Of a stretch of DNA of 14,804 nucleotides, positions 1 to 7,594 are shown one piece after another. This DNA comes from DASQVO01 sp035640715 (lineage in GTDB: Bacteria > Actinomycetota > Actinomycetes > Streptosporangiales > Streptosporangiaceae), in the NCBI GenBank assembly GCA_035640715.1, contig DASQVO010000086.1, positions 1-14,804 of the forward strand, read 5' to 3'. A program made the translations under genes and the position numbers. How positions within the stretch are numbered: position 1 is the stretch's first letter; each line of letters begins with the position of its first letter. Below the pieces are notes generated by a model. The model worked only from the letters and a program-made list of their open reading frames with translations. It was not told the origin of the DNA and searched no databases.

Positions 1-2
1 GG

Positions 3-1814
3 CCCGGGCGCGGATCCCGCCGCCCCGCGCCGGCGCGGCGGGCGGTGGTGCGCCGCGCGGACCAGGGCCGGCGGCTCGGCGTCGCGCTCCTGTGCATCGC
101 CGTCGTGATATCGCTGTTCGCCGGCCGGCTGGTGCAGCTCCAGGGCTTTGAATCGGGCACCTATCGCCAGCTGGCACAGAAGCAGCTGCTGCAGGCCGTC
201 AGCCTCCCGGCGCTTCGTGGCACGATCACCGCCGCGAACGGCCAGGTGCTGGCGATGACCGTGCAGACCTACCTGGTCTACGCGGATCCCGTGCAGATGA
301 CCGCGGTACAGATGCCGCAGGTGGCCGCTGCCTTGGCCGGCCCGCTTGGGATGACCTCCGCGGTCATCCTCAGCCTGCTCCAGCATCCGACATCGCCGCA
401 GTACGTGGTGCTCAAGAAGGGGGTCTCGCAGCAGGTCGCCGACCAGATCAACGCGCTGACGCTGCCCGGCACCTCGGCCAAGCTGCCGGGCATCGCGATG
501 ACGGCCAGCTACTCGCGCAGCTACCCGGACGGCGGTGCCGTATCGAACCTGATCGGATTCACCAACACAACGTCCTCGGGAAACCTGACCGGCGAGGCCG
601 GACTCGAGTATGCGGACAACGCACTGCTGGCTGGCCGGCCGGGCAGCGAGCAGGTCCAGGTGTCCGGGTACTTGAGTCCGGAGCCGATCCCGCTGGCCGG
701 GGGCAAGGACACGCCGGCGGTCAACGGGAGCAATCTCCGCCTGACCATCATCCCGGCGCTGCAATGGGAGGCTCAGCAGGCGTGCGAGCAGCAGGTGCAG
801 AAGACCAGGGCGGACAACTGCACGGTGGTGATCATGCAGCCGCACACCGGCCGGATCCTGGCGATGGCCCAGTGGCCGGCCTACGACCCGAATAGCACCA
901 GCCCCCAGGCAACATCGGACCTGGCGGTCCAGGACATCTTCGAGCCGGGCAGCACCGCGAAGGTAATCACCGCGGCGGCGGCGATGGAGAAGGGCGGCCA
1001 GACGATCAGGAGCACCTACACCGTCCCTGACGTGATCAACGAGGGCGGATACACGTTTCACGACGCCGAATACCACCCGGTCATGCGGTGGACGATCGCC
1101 GGCATCCTGGCCAACTCGAGCAACGACGGCATGGTCCAGGTCGTCCGGCACGTGCCCCCGCAGACCCAGTACGACTACCTCAAGGCGTTCGGTATCGGCA
1201 CGCCCACCGGCCTGAACCTGCCGGGTGAAAGCCAGGGACTGCTCGCCCCGCCGTCCAAATGGTGGGGCGACCAGCGGTACACGCTCTCGTTCGGCCAGGG
1301 TGTGGACGTGACCGCGGTGCAGATGGCCAGTGTGTACGCGACGATCGCCGACGGGGGCGTCCGGGTGCAGCCGACGCTCGTCCTGGGCACCACCAACAGC
1401 TCGGGGCACTACACGCCCGCGCCACCGTCCCCGTCGCGGCGGGTCATCCAGGCCAGTACCGCCCGCAGCCTGATCGGGGCGATGCAGCAGGTCCCGGGGG
1501 TTGACGCGGCCGGCGGCCAGCCGTGGGGCGTCATCCCCGGCTACGCCGTCGCCGCGAAGACCGGCACGTCGCAGGAGTGGGACCCGGTCAAGAAGTGCCT
1601 GTGCAAATACGGGTCCAGCTGGATCGGGATGGCCCCGGGCGACAACCCCCAGCTCGTCGTGGCGGTGAACGTGCAGAACCCCCGCAGGGGCGGCGTCTTC
1701 GGCGCTGTCGTGGCCGGGCCGGTCTTCTATCAGGTGATGAAGTTCGCGCTGCAGACCATGAAGATCCCGCCGGACGGGGCCAAGCCCGCGGACGTGCCGC
1801 TTACCGGACCGTGA
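3..1814 (+). CDS. ftsI: Septal peptidoglycan transpeptidase FtsI (class B PBP, PBP3-type), 5' end cut by window
   Basis: Class B penicillin-binding protein that crosslinks septal peptidoglycan, working with FtsW. Residues below are numbered from the GTG at 45. A short Arg-rich cytoplasmic end leads into one membrane anchor (about 11-29), then the dimerisation/pedestal domain (about 50-220) and the transpeptidase domain (about 240-575). The catalytic motifs are all present: STAK at 303-306 (nucleophile Ser303), SSN at 358-360 and KTGT at 505-508. No PASTA domains follow. The frame is open from base 3 to the GTG at 45 with Arg/Pro/Ala-rich codons and that GTG has no ribosome binding site. Actinobacterial FtsI proteins usually have a longer basic N-terminus, so I infer the true start lies upstream of the window. 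Four cysteines lie outside the membrane (247, 259, 518, 520), the last two only about ten residues after KTGT. murE follows after 41 bp. Identity is secure; the start is not. Confidence 0.95.
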   Translation, partial: PGRGSRRPAPARRAVVRRADQGRRLGVALLCIAVVISLFAGRLVQLQGFESGTYRQLAQKQLLQAVSLPALRGTITAANGQVLAMTVQTYLVYADPVQMTAVQMPQVAAALAGPLGMTSAVILSLLQHPTSPQYVVLKKGVSQQVADQINALTLPGTSAKLPGIAMTASYSRSYPDGGAVSNLIGFTNTTSSGNLTGEAGLEYADNALLAGRPGSEQVQVSGYLSPEPIPLAGGKDTPAVNGSNLRLTIIPALQWEAQQACEQQVQKTRADNCTVVIMQPHTGRILAMAQWPAYDPNSTSPQATSDLAVQDIFEPGSTAKVITAAAAMEKGGQTIRSTYTVPDVINEGGYTFHDAEYHPVMRWTIAGILANSSNDGMVQVVRHVPPQTQYDYLKAFGIGTPTGLNLPGESQGLLAPPSKWWGDQRYTLSFGQGVDVTAVQMASVYATIADGGVRVQPTLVLGTTNSSGHYTPAPPSPSRRVIQASTARSLIGAMQQVPGVDAAGGQPWGVIPGYAVAAKTGTSQEWDPVKKCLCKYGSSWIGMAPGDNPQLVVAVNVQNPRRGGVFGAVVAGPVFYQVMKFALQTMKIPPDGAKPADVPLTGP

Positions 1815-1838
1815 TTGGCAGCTCACCGCCCCCCGATT

Positions 1839-1855
1839 GGAGGTAACCTCTCCGC
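1839..1855 (+). promoter_or_regulatory. murE start region: ribosome binding site inside a small palindrome, possible -10 box
   Basis: A GGAGGT Shine-Dalgarno match (1839-1844) sits 11 nt before the GTG at 1856, rather far for a ribosome binding site. It lies inside the inverted repeat GAGGTAACCTC (1840-1850; 5-base arms, 1-base centre). The same stretch holds TAACCT (1844-1849), a TAnnnT-type -10 hexamer ending 6 nt before the GTG, the geometry of actinobacterial leaderless promoters. No good -35 is seen at 16-18 nt. Both readings support the GTG start; which one operates is open. Confidence 0.45.
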
Positions 1856-3457
1856 GTGTCCGTGGCCATCCGTCCCACTCATCCCGAGGCGCGCCCTCTT
1901 TCCGGCCTCGGCGCGCTGCTCGGCGTGAAGCCGCCCGCAGGGGCCGGCCGCGAGCCCGGATTCATGCCGAACGGGGACTGGCGCGTGTCCGGGGTAACGC
2001 ACGACTCCCGGGCGGTGCAGCCGGGAGACCTCTACGCGGCGCTTCCCGGAGCCAGCGTGCACGGTGCCGAGTTCTGCGCCGCCGCCACCTCGGCAGGCGC
2101 GGTGGCGATCCTCACCGATCCGGCCGGCCGGGACCGGGCGGCGGCGTGCGGGGTGCCCGTGTTCGTGGTCGCCGACCCGCGGGCGCGGCTCGGCGAGGTC
2201 GCCTGCTGGGTATACGGCGACCCCTCACGAAAGCTGCGGCTGATCGGCGTGACCGGGACGAGCGGCAAGACCACGACGACCTATCTGGCCGAGGCCGGGC
2301 TACGGATGGCCGGGCACGTAACCGGCCTGATCGGCGGGGTGGAGACGCGGATCGGCAGCATCGTCCGCGAGAGCGAGCTCACCACGCCGGAAGCGACCGA
2401 CCTGCAGGCGCTGTTCGCGGCCATGGCCGAGCATGGCGTCACCGCCGCGGCCATGGAGGTGTCCAGCCATGCGCTCGCGCTGGGCAGAGTAGCGGGGACC
2501 CACTATGACATCGCGGTCTTCACCAACCTCTCGCAAGATCACCTCGACTTCCACGCCAGCCTCGACGACTACTTCGCGGCGAAGGCGAAGCTGTTCACCC
2601 CCGCCTACGCCGAAGCGGGCGTGGTGAACATCGACGACGCCTACGGCCGCCGGCTCGCCGCCACCGCGTCCATCCCGGTCACGACCTTCTCCGCCGACGG
2701 CGACGCCGGCGCGGACTGGCGCGCGGGCAACGTCCGTGTCGGCGCCGACGGCAGCACCTTCCGTGTCATCGGGCCGGGCGGGATAGAAGCCGACGCGTCG
2801 CTGGCGCTCGTCGGCCCGTTCAACGTCGTCAATGCCCTCGGAGCCATCGTTGCCCTGGTGGAGGCGGGAACCGGCCTGGACGATGCGGTGGCCGGAGTAG
2901 GGTCGTGCCCGGGAGTTCCCGGCCGCCTGGAGCGGGTCGAGGCAGGCGGCGCCGCGCCCGACCTGACCGTCTTCGTCGACTACTCGCACAAGCCGGGCGC
3001 GGTGGAGGCGGTGCTGCGCGCGCTGCGCCCGGTCACCCAGGGCACCCTCACCATCGTGCTCGGCTGCGGGGGAGACCGGGATGCGGCCAAGCGCCCGCTG
3101 ATGGGCGCCGCGGCGGCGGCCCTGGCGGATGTAGCGATATTCACCAGCGACAATCCCCGGTCCGAGGATCCCCTGGCGATCCTCGCGGCGATGCTGGAAG
3201 GCGCGCTGAAGGTGCCTGCCCGGCGCCGGGCTTACGTCGTGGTTGAGCCGGACCGCGCTACCGCGATCGGCCGCGCCATCTCCTCGGCCAGCAAGGGGGA
3301 CGTGATCCTGGTGGCGGGCAAGGGACACGAGCGCGGCCAGTACGTGGCGGGCAGCGTCCTGCCGTTCGACGACCGTGAGGTCACGGCGGAGGCGCTGCGG
3401 CGCCGGGCCGATGGGCTCAGCGCACGGACGGTTCACGCCAAGAAGGGAGAACTTTGA
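1856..3457 (+). CDS. murE: UDP-MurNAc-L-Ala-D-Glu:meso-diaminopimelate ligase MurE
   Basis: Cytoplasmic ATP-dependent ligase that adds the third residue to the peptidoglycan stem peptide. The 533-residue length is slightly above the family norm because of an N-terminal extension of about 40 residues. The N-terminal substrate domain contains VTHDSR (47-52). The central ATPase domain has the P-loop GTSGKTT (134-140) and DHLDFH (228-233). The lysine in YFAAKAKLF (Lys243) is in the position usually carbamylated in Mur ligases (my alignment by eye). The C-terminal domain has DYSHKP (375-380), DNPR (432-435) and GKGHE (488-492). DNPR is the known signature for meso-DAP rather than lysine selection, so I infer meso-DAP peptidoglycan. 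GTG start with an upstream GGAGGT. The stop overlaps the murF start by 4 bp (TTGA, 3454-3457). Confidence 0.96.
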   Translation: MSVAIRPTHPEARPLSGLGALLGVKPPAGAGREPGFMPNGDWRVSGVTHDSRAVQPGDLYAALPGASVHGAEFCAAATSAGAVAILTDPAGRDRAAACGVPVFVVADPRARLGEVACWVYGDPSRKLRLIGVTGTSGKTTTTYLAEAGLRMAGHVTGLIGGVETRIGSIVRESELTTPEATDLQALFAAMAEHGVTAAAMEVSSHALALGRVAGTHYDIAVFTNLSQDHLDFHASLDDYFAAKAKLFTPAYAEAGVVNIDDAYGRRLAATASIPVTTFSADGDAGADWRAGNVRVGADGSTFRVIGPGGIEADASLALVGPFNVVNALGAIVALVEAGTGLDDAVAGVGSCPGVPGRLERVEAGGAAPDLTVFVDYSHKPGAVEAVLRALRPVTQGTLTIVLGCGGDRDAAKRPLMGAAAAALADVAIFTSDNPRSEDPLAILAAMLEGALKVPARRRAYVVVEPDRATAIGRAISSASKGDVILVAGKGHERGQYVAGSVLPFDDREVTAEALRRRADGLSARTVHAKKGEL

Positions 3458-4899
3458 TCCCGCTCTCGCTCGGCGAGATCGCCCGGATCACCGGAGCGCG
3501 GCCCGATGGGGTCGCGGATCCGGGCGATCTCGTCTTCGGGCCGGTCGTCATCGACTCCCGCCGGGCCGGGCCGGGCGGCCTGTTCGCCGCCGTGGCCGGG
3601 GAGCGGGTCGACGGGCACGACTTCGCCGCCGCCGCCGCCCAGGCCGGCGCCGTTGCCGTGCTGGCGACCCGGCCCACCGGCACGCCGGCGCTGATCGTCG
3701 ACAACGTGCCCGCGGCCCTGGCCCGGCTGGCCAGGGCCGTCGTCGGCAGGCTGCCGCAGGTCACCATCGCGGGAATCACCGGTTCCTCAGGAAAGACGTC
3801 GACGAAGGACCTGACCGCCCAGCTGGTGGAGCGGCTCGGGCCGACGGTCGCCCCGGAGGGGTCCTACAACAACGAGTTCGGATTCCCATTGACCGTGCTG
3901 CGCGCCGACGAGCAGACCCGGTACATGGTGCTGGAGCTGGCCGCCCGCGGCGCGGGTCACATCGCCAGCCTGTGCGAGATCGCGCCGCCGCGGATCGGCG
4001 CCGTGCTCAACGTGGGGCACGCGCACACCGGTGAGTTCGGTGGCATCGAGGAGGTGGCCAGGGCCAAGGGGGAGCTGGCCGAGGCATTGCCGGCCGGCGG
4101 CGTCGCGGTGCTGAACGCCGACGACCCGCGGGTCGCGGCGATGGCCGGCCGTACCGCCGCCCGGGTGGTCACGTTCGGCCTGGGCGAAGCCGGTGGGGCC
4201 GGGGACGGCCGCCGGCCGGACGGGCGGGTACCCGACGTGAGCGCTACGGATGTGCGCCTGGATGACCTCGGCCGCCCCGCCTTCACGCTCGTGACCGCCG
4301 CGGGCTCGGCACCGGTGCGGCTGGCGCTGCACGGCGCGCACAACGTGCCGAACGCGCTGGCCGCCGCGGCGATCGCCGCCGAGCTGGGCCTGGGCGTGGC
4401 GGAGATCGCCGATGGCCTTTCCGCGGCCACCGCCCGCAGCAGATGGCGGATGGAGGTCGGGCAGAATCCCGATGGCGTGACCGTCATCAACGATGCCTAC
4501 AACGCCAACCCCGAGTCGGTCCGGGCGGCGCTGGATGCCCTGCGCCACATGGCACGGGGCAGGCGCTCGTTCGCCGTCCTCGGCCATATGGCCGAGCTGG
4601 GCGAGGAGTCCCGCGCCAGCCACGAGGCGGCCGGTGCGCAGGCGGCCGGAACCGGCGTCGCCGGGCTGATCGTTGTGGGGAAGGAAGCGGAACCCATCCT
4701 CGCCGGGGCGCTCGCGAGCTCCGGATGGCACGGCGAGGCGATCGGCGTTCCTGACGGTCCGGGGGCACTGGCCGCGCTCCACAGCCGGCTCGCCCCGGGG
4801 GACGTGGTACTGGTCAAGGCGTCACGCGCCGCGGCCCTGGAAAGCGTCGCCGCTGAGCTGCTGTCCCAGCGCACACCCGTGAAGGAGAAGGCCCAGTGA
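3454..4899 (+). CDS. murF: UDP-MurNAc-tripeptide:D-Ala-D-Ala ligase MurF
   Basis: Cytoplasmic ligase that adds D-Ala-D-Ala to the UDP-MurNAc-tripeptide, making the pentapeptide that MraY uses. The length of 481 residues is normal. The substrate domain (about 1-95) contains DSRRAGPGGLF (34-44). The ATPase domain has the P-loop GSSGKTS (110-116), followed by SYNNEFGFPLTVL (137-149) and NVGHAHTGEFG (186-196), which are characteristic of MurF rather than MurC or MurE. The C-terminal domain has NDAYNANPES (346-355) and LGHMAELG (376-383). Translation starts at TTG 3454 inside the murE stop (TTGA), with AAGGGAGA just upstream, so coupling to murE is likely. The stop overlaps the mraY GTG in the same way. 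The segment at 245-262 (Gly/Asp/Arg-rich) is a loop of low conservation. Confidence 0.96.
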   Translation: MIPLSLGEIARITGARPDGVADPGDLVFGPVVIDSRRAGPGGLFAAVAGERVDGHDFAAAAAQAGAVAVLATRPTGTPALIVDNVPAALARLARAVVGRLPQVTIAGITGSSGKTSTKDLTAQLVERLGPTVAPEGSYNNEFGFPLTVLRADEQTRYMVLELAARGAGHIASLCEIAPPRIGAVLNVGHAHTGEFGGIEEVARAKGELAEALPAGGVAVLNADDPRVAAMAGRTAARVVTFGLGEAGGAGDGRRPDGRVPDVSATDVRLDDLGRPAFTLVTAAGSAPVRLALHGAHNVPNALAAAAIAAELGLGVAEIADGLSAATARSRWRMEVGQNPDGVTVINDAYNANPESVRAALDALRHMARGRRSFAVLGHMAELGEESRASHEAAGAQAAGTGVAGLIVVGKEAEPILAGALASSGWHGEAIGVPDGPGALAALHSRLAPGDVVLVKASRAAALESVAAELLSQRTPVKEKAQ

Positions 4900-5954
4900 A
4901 GGCCATCCTCATCTCCGCCGCAGTCTCGATGGCGGTAGCGCTGCTCGGCACGCCGGTGGCCATCCGGGTGTTCTCCCGGCATGGGTACGGCCAGTACATC
5001 AGGGAGGAGGGGCCGAAAGGGCACGCTGACAAGCGGGGCACACCGACGATGGGCGGCACCGTGATCATCATCGCGACGCTCATCGGCTACTTCGTCGGCC
5101 ACCTCGCGCTCGGCGAGCCGTTCTCGGCGTCCGGCCTGCTCGTCCTGTTCCTGATGACCGGCCTCGGCGCGGTGGGGTTCGCCGACGACTTCATCAAGCT
5201 CTACAGGCAGCGCAGCCTCGGCCTGCGCAGCGGCGCCAAGCTGATGGGCCAGATCGTGGTCGGCGCCGTGTTCGCCGTCCTGGCCCTGCAGTTCCCCGAC
5301 GGCTACGACCTCACCCCCGCCTCCATGCACCTGTCGTTCCTGGTCGACTTCGGCATCTCCATCGGCCCGGTCTTCTTCGTGGTATTGGTCCTTGCCATGG
5401 TCACCGGCACGTCCAATGCGGTGAACCTGACCGACGGGCTCGACGGCCTGGCGACCGGCTCGACGATCCTCGTGCTCGCCGCCTACGTCATCATCGGCAA
5501 CTGGCAGCTGCGCAACGACTGCACCCTCTCGCTCGCGCCGAACTGCTACCCCGTGCGCGACCCGCTCGACATCGCGATAGTCGCCTCGGCCCTGATGGCG
5601 GCGTGCTTCGGCTTCCTGTGGTGGAACGCGCCGCCGGCCCGCATCTTCATGGGCGACACGGGGTCGCTCGCGCTCGGCGGCGCGCTGGCCGGCCTGGCGA
5701 TCACCTCGCGGACCGAACTGCTGCTGCTGATACTCGGCGGGCTGTTCGTCGTCATCACGCTGTCCGTGATCATCCAGGTGGGGTCGTTCAAGCTGACCCG
5801 GAAACGGGTCTTCCGCATGGCGCCGCTGCAGCACCACTTCGAGCTGCTCGGCTGGGCTGAGACCACGATCGTGGTGAGATTCTGGCTGATCGCGGGGATG
5901 TTCGTCGCCCTCGGCCTCGGCGTCTTCTACGTCGGCTGGTTCCCGCCGGGGTAA
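4896..5954 (+). CDS. mraY: Phospho-MurNAc-pentapeptide translocase MraY
   Basis: Integral membrane enzyme that transfers phospho-MurNAc-pentapeptide from UDP to undecaprenyl phosphate, forming lipid I on the inner face of the membrane. The 352-residue protein shows about ten hydrophobic segments (roughly 1-25, 50-70, 80-98, 118-134, 150-170, 188-201, 224-243, 258-270, 274-295, 325-347), as expected. Family motifs are intact: GHADKRGTPTMGG (42-54), the catalytic pair in FADDFIK (Asp97, Asp98), NLTDGLDGL (177-185), the third acidic site GDTGSL (253-258, Asp254) and PLQHHFE (310-316). An external loop at about 202-222 holds Cys209 and Cys217. GTG start inside the murF stop (GTGA, 4896-4899), preceded by GAAGGAGAAGG. 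In most actinobacteria murD follows; here it does not. Confidence 0.97.
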   Translation: MKAILISAAVSMAVALLGTPVAIRVFSRHGYGQYIREEGPKGHADKRGTPTMGGTVIIIATLIGYFVGHLALGEPFSASGLLVLFLMTGLGAVGFADDFIKLYRQRSLGLRSGAKLMGQIVVGAVFAVLALQFPDGYDLTPASMHLSFLVDFGISIGPVFFVVLVLAMVTGTSNAVNLTDGLDGLATGSTILVLAAYVIIGNWQLRNDCTLSLAPNCYPVRDPLDIAIVASALMAACFGFLWWNAPPARIFMGDTGSLALGGALAGLAITSRTELLLLILGGLFVVITLSVIIQVGSFKLTRKRVFRMAPLQHHFELLGWAETTIVVRFWLIAGMFVALGLGVFYVGWFPPG

Positions 5955-6099
5955 CGATCCGCGCGGGCCCGGTCAGCCGGTGAGCGCCTAGTGGCCCAAA
6001 GTTCGCGTTCTTCAGGCAACCCGCGGATTTCCCAGGATCTTGCGCGACACGCGCCCAGACCTCCGCGGTATCGGCGGCGGCCGCGCCGAGACTGGGGTA
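5955..6099 (+). other. mraY-ftsW junction: site where murD is normally found
   Basis: This stretch runs from the mraY stop to the ATG alternative start of ftsW. It contains no remnant I can recognise of a Mur ligase: no GKT/S P-loop and no conserved C-terminal motif in any frame. It is less GC-monotonous than its neighbours (for example CCCAAAGTTCGCGTTCTTC at 5995-6013). An inverted repeat pairs ATCCGCG (5957-5963) with CGCGGAT (6022-6028), with one bulge if extended to 9 bp; the loop is about 58 nt. No convincing -35/-10 pair or terminator T-run is seen. The first 60 bp upstream of the ATG at 6100 may or may not be translated, depending on the ftsW start. Confidence 0.4.
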
Positions 6100-7413
6100 A
6101 TGGAGCGCGTCACGCTGGAGGATGCCCAGCCAGAAGACGTAGCCGATGCCGCCGCGGCGCCCATGGCTGGCGATGCCGCGCCGCCAGCGGCCGGGATCCG
6201 GGAGCGGGTGACCGCCTGGCGGGCGCTGCTCGACCGGCCGCTCACGTCCTATTACCTGATCGTCGGCATCACCGTGCTGCTGCTGGGGCTCGGGCTCGTC
6301 ATGGTCCTGTCCACCTCGTCCGTGCAGGATCTGAGCCGGGGGCTGCCGGCCTACTCCGACTTCAAGAAGCAGCTTCTCGGTGCCGCCGTCGGGCTGCCGG
6401 TCATGTATGTCGCGGCCCGGTCCTCGCCGCGGCTGTTCCGCGCCGCCGCCTACCCGCTGCTGGCGGTCGCCGTGCTGGGCCTCGGGCTCACCCTCATCCC
6501 CGGCGTGGGACAGTCGCTGAACGGCGCGTCGCGGTGGATCCAGCTCGGGCCGTTCCAGGCCCAGCCGTCGGAACTCGCCAAGCTCGCGCTGGTGCTGTGG
6601 GGCGCCGACCTGCTGGCCCGCAAGGACCGGCTCGGCCAGCTGGACGACTGGCGGCACTTGCTCGTCCCGCTGCTGCCCGGAGCGGGGCTGCTGTGCATGC
6701 TCGTCATGGCCGGCGACGACCTCGGCACCACGTTCATCATCCTCGTCATCTTCCTCACCCTGCTGTGGGTCATCGGCGCCCCCGGGCGCATCTTCACCGG
6801 GATGCTCGTGCTGATGGGCCTGGTCATGCTCATCCTCGCCGTGACATCGGCGTACCGGTGGCGGCGCCTCACCGGATTCCTGAACCCGCAGGCCAACCCG
6901 CTGGGCCAGAACATGCAGGGCATCCAGGGCAAATACGCTCTCGGGTCGGGCGGGCTGTTCGGGGTCGGGCTCGGGGCGAGCCGGGAGAAATGGGGCTGGG
7001 TGCCGGAGTCGACCAGTGACTTCATCTTCGCCATCATCGGCGAGGAACTCGGGCTCGTGGGCACCCTGTGCGTCTGTGCCCTGTACGGCGGCCTGGCCTT
7101 CGCTGGGCTGCGGGTGGCGCGGCGGGTCGAGGACACCTTCACCCGGCTGGCCGCCGCCGCGATCACCGCGTGGATCGTCATGCAGGCGGTGGTGAACATC
7201 GGCGCGGTGATCGGCGTGCTGCCGATCACCGGCGTGCCGCTCCCGCTCATCTCCGCGGGCCTGTCCTCGCTGCTGATCACCATGGTGGCGCTCGGGATGC
7301 TGATGTCATTCGCCAGGCATGAGCCCGGGGCACGCGAGGCTCTGGCCGCACGGGGCCCCGCGTTGCCGCTGCGCGTTCTAAGCTGGCTTGGCCTGGCGCA
7401 GCGACGCGAGTGA
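6040..7413 (+). CDS. ftsW: Septal peptidoglycan glycosyltransferase FtsW (SEDS family)
   Basis: Polytopic SEDS protein that polymerises lipid II into glycan strands at the septum, paired with FtsI. Numbering is from the TTG at 6040. About ten membrane segments begin near residue 70. SEDS hallmarks include NGASRWIQLGPFQAQPSELAKL (161-182), GLGASREKWGWVPES (310-324), DFIFAIIGEELGLVG (327-341) and TGVPLPLIS (397-405). Asp327 corresponds to the proposed catalytic Asp. Two near-constant spots differ from the actinobacterial FtsW sequences I know: the residues before DFIF read ESTS rather than an A-H-N/T type sequence, and the ISAGGSS-type motif reads ISAGLSS (404-410). The start is uncertain: TTG 6040 has AGGA only 2 nt away, and ATG 6100 has GGGG only 2 nt away; both give a long hydrophilic N-terminus. 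The 5' neighbour would normally be murD. Confidence 0.93.
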   Translation: MRDTRPDLRGIGGGRAETGVMERVTLEDAQPEDVADAAAAPMAGDAAPPAAGIRERVTAWRALLDRPLTSYYLIVGITVLLLGLGLVMVLSTSSVQDLSRGLPAYSDFKKQLLGAAVGLPVMYVAARSSPRLFRAAAYPLLAVAVLGLGLTLIPGVGQSLNGASRWIQLGPFQAQPSELAKLALVLWGADLLARKDRLGQLDDWRHLLVPLLPGAGLLCMLVMAGDDLGTTFIILVIFLTLLWVIGAPGRIFTGMLVLMGLVMLILAVTSAYRWRRLTGFLNPQANPLGQNMQGIQGKYALGSGGLFGVGLGASREKWGWVPESTSDFIFAIIGEELGLVGTLCVCALYGGLAFAGLRVARRVEDTFTRLAAAAITAWIVMQAVVNIGAVIGVLPITGVPLPLISAGLSSLLITMVALGMLMSFARHEPGAREALAARGPALPLRVLSWLGLAQRRE

Positions 7414-7594
7414 GGACCCCGCACCGGCCTCGCCGTAGGCGGAAGCTCCGGGCGGTGCGCGTGGCGCGGGCGGCGGTAGCGTGCTGAAACGGCCCATGGG
7501 CCACATGCGCTGAGGAGAATGAAGGGCATTCCCGGGCAAATGCAACGGCGGCGGCGCCCGGACCGGCATCAGTGGCGAGGAGGAAGGCCCAGCG
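7414..7594 (+). promoter_or_regulatory. ftsW-murG intergenic region with 12-bp palindrome and murG ribosome binding site
   Basis: This 181-bp gap is much larger than most in the cluster and could hold a promoter for murG-murC-ftsQ. It contains a perfect 12-bp palindrome GGCCCATGGGCC (7491-7502), a two-codon mini-ORF ATG-CGC-TGA (7505-7513), and a TAGCGT hexamer (7477-7482) that fits TAnnnT but lacks a -35 match. The murG ribosome binding site is GGAGGAAGG (7579-7587), 7 nt before the ATG. There is no terminator-like hairpin with a T-run. The palindrome could be an operator, but no known binding site is matched. Confidence 0.4.

Noticed and set aside
2300..3436. 378-codon minus-strand frame opposite murE
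   Set aside because: Same pattern of antisense shadow; no motif and no start context.
4497..5837. 446-codon minus-strand frame opposite murF and mraY
   Set aside because: Charged, low-complexity translation with no domain, fully antisense to conserved genes; a codon-bias shadow.
5955..6039. Possible remnant of a degraded murD
   Set aside because: No P-loop, ligase motif or MurD-like C-terminal residues in any frame, and the stretch is too short to judge.
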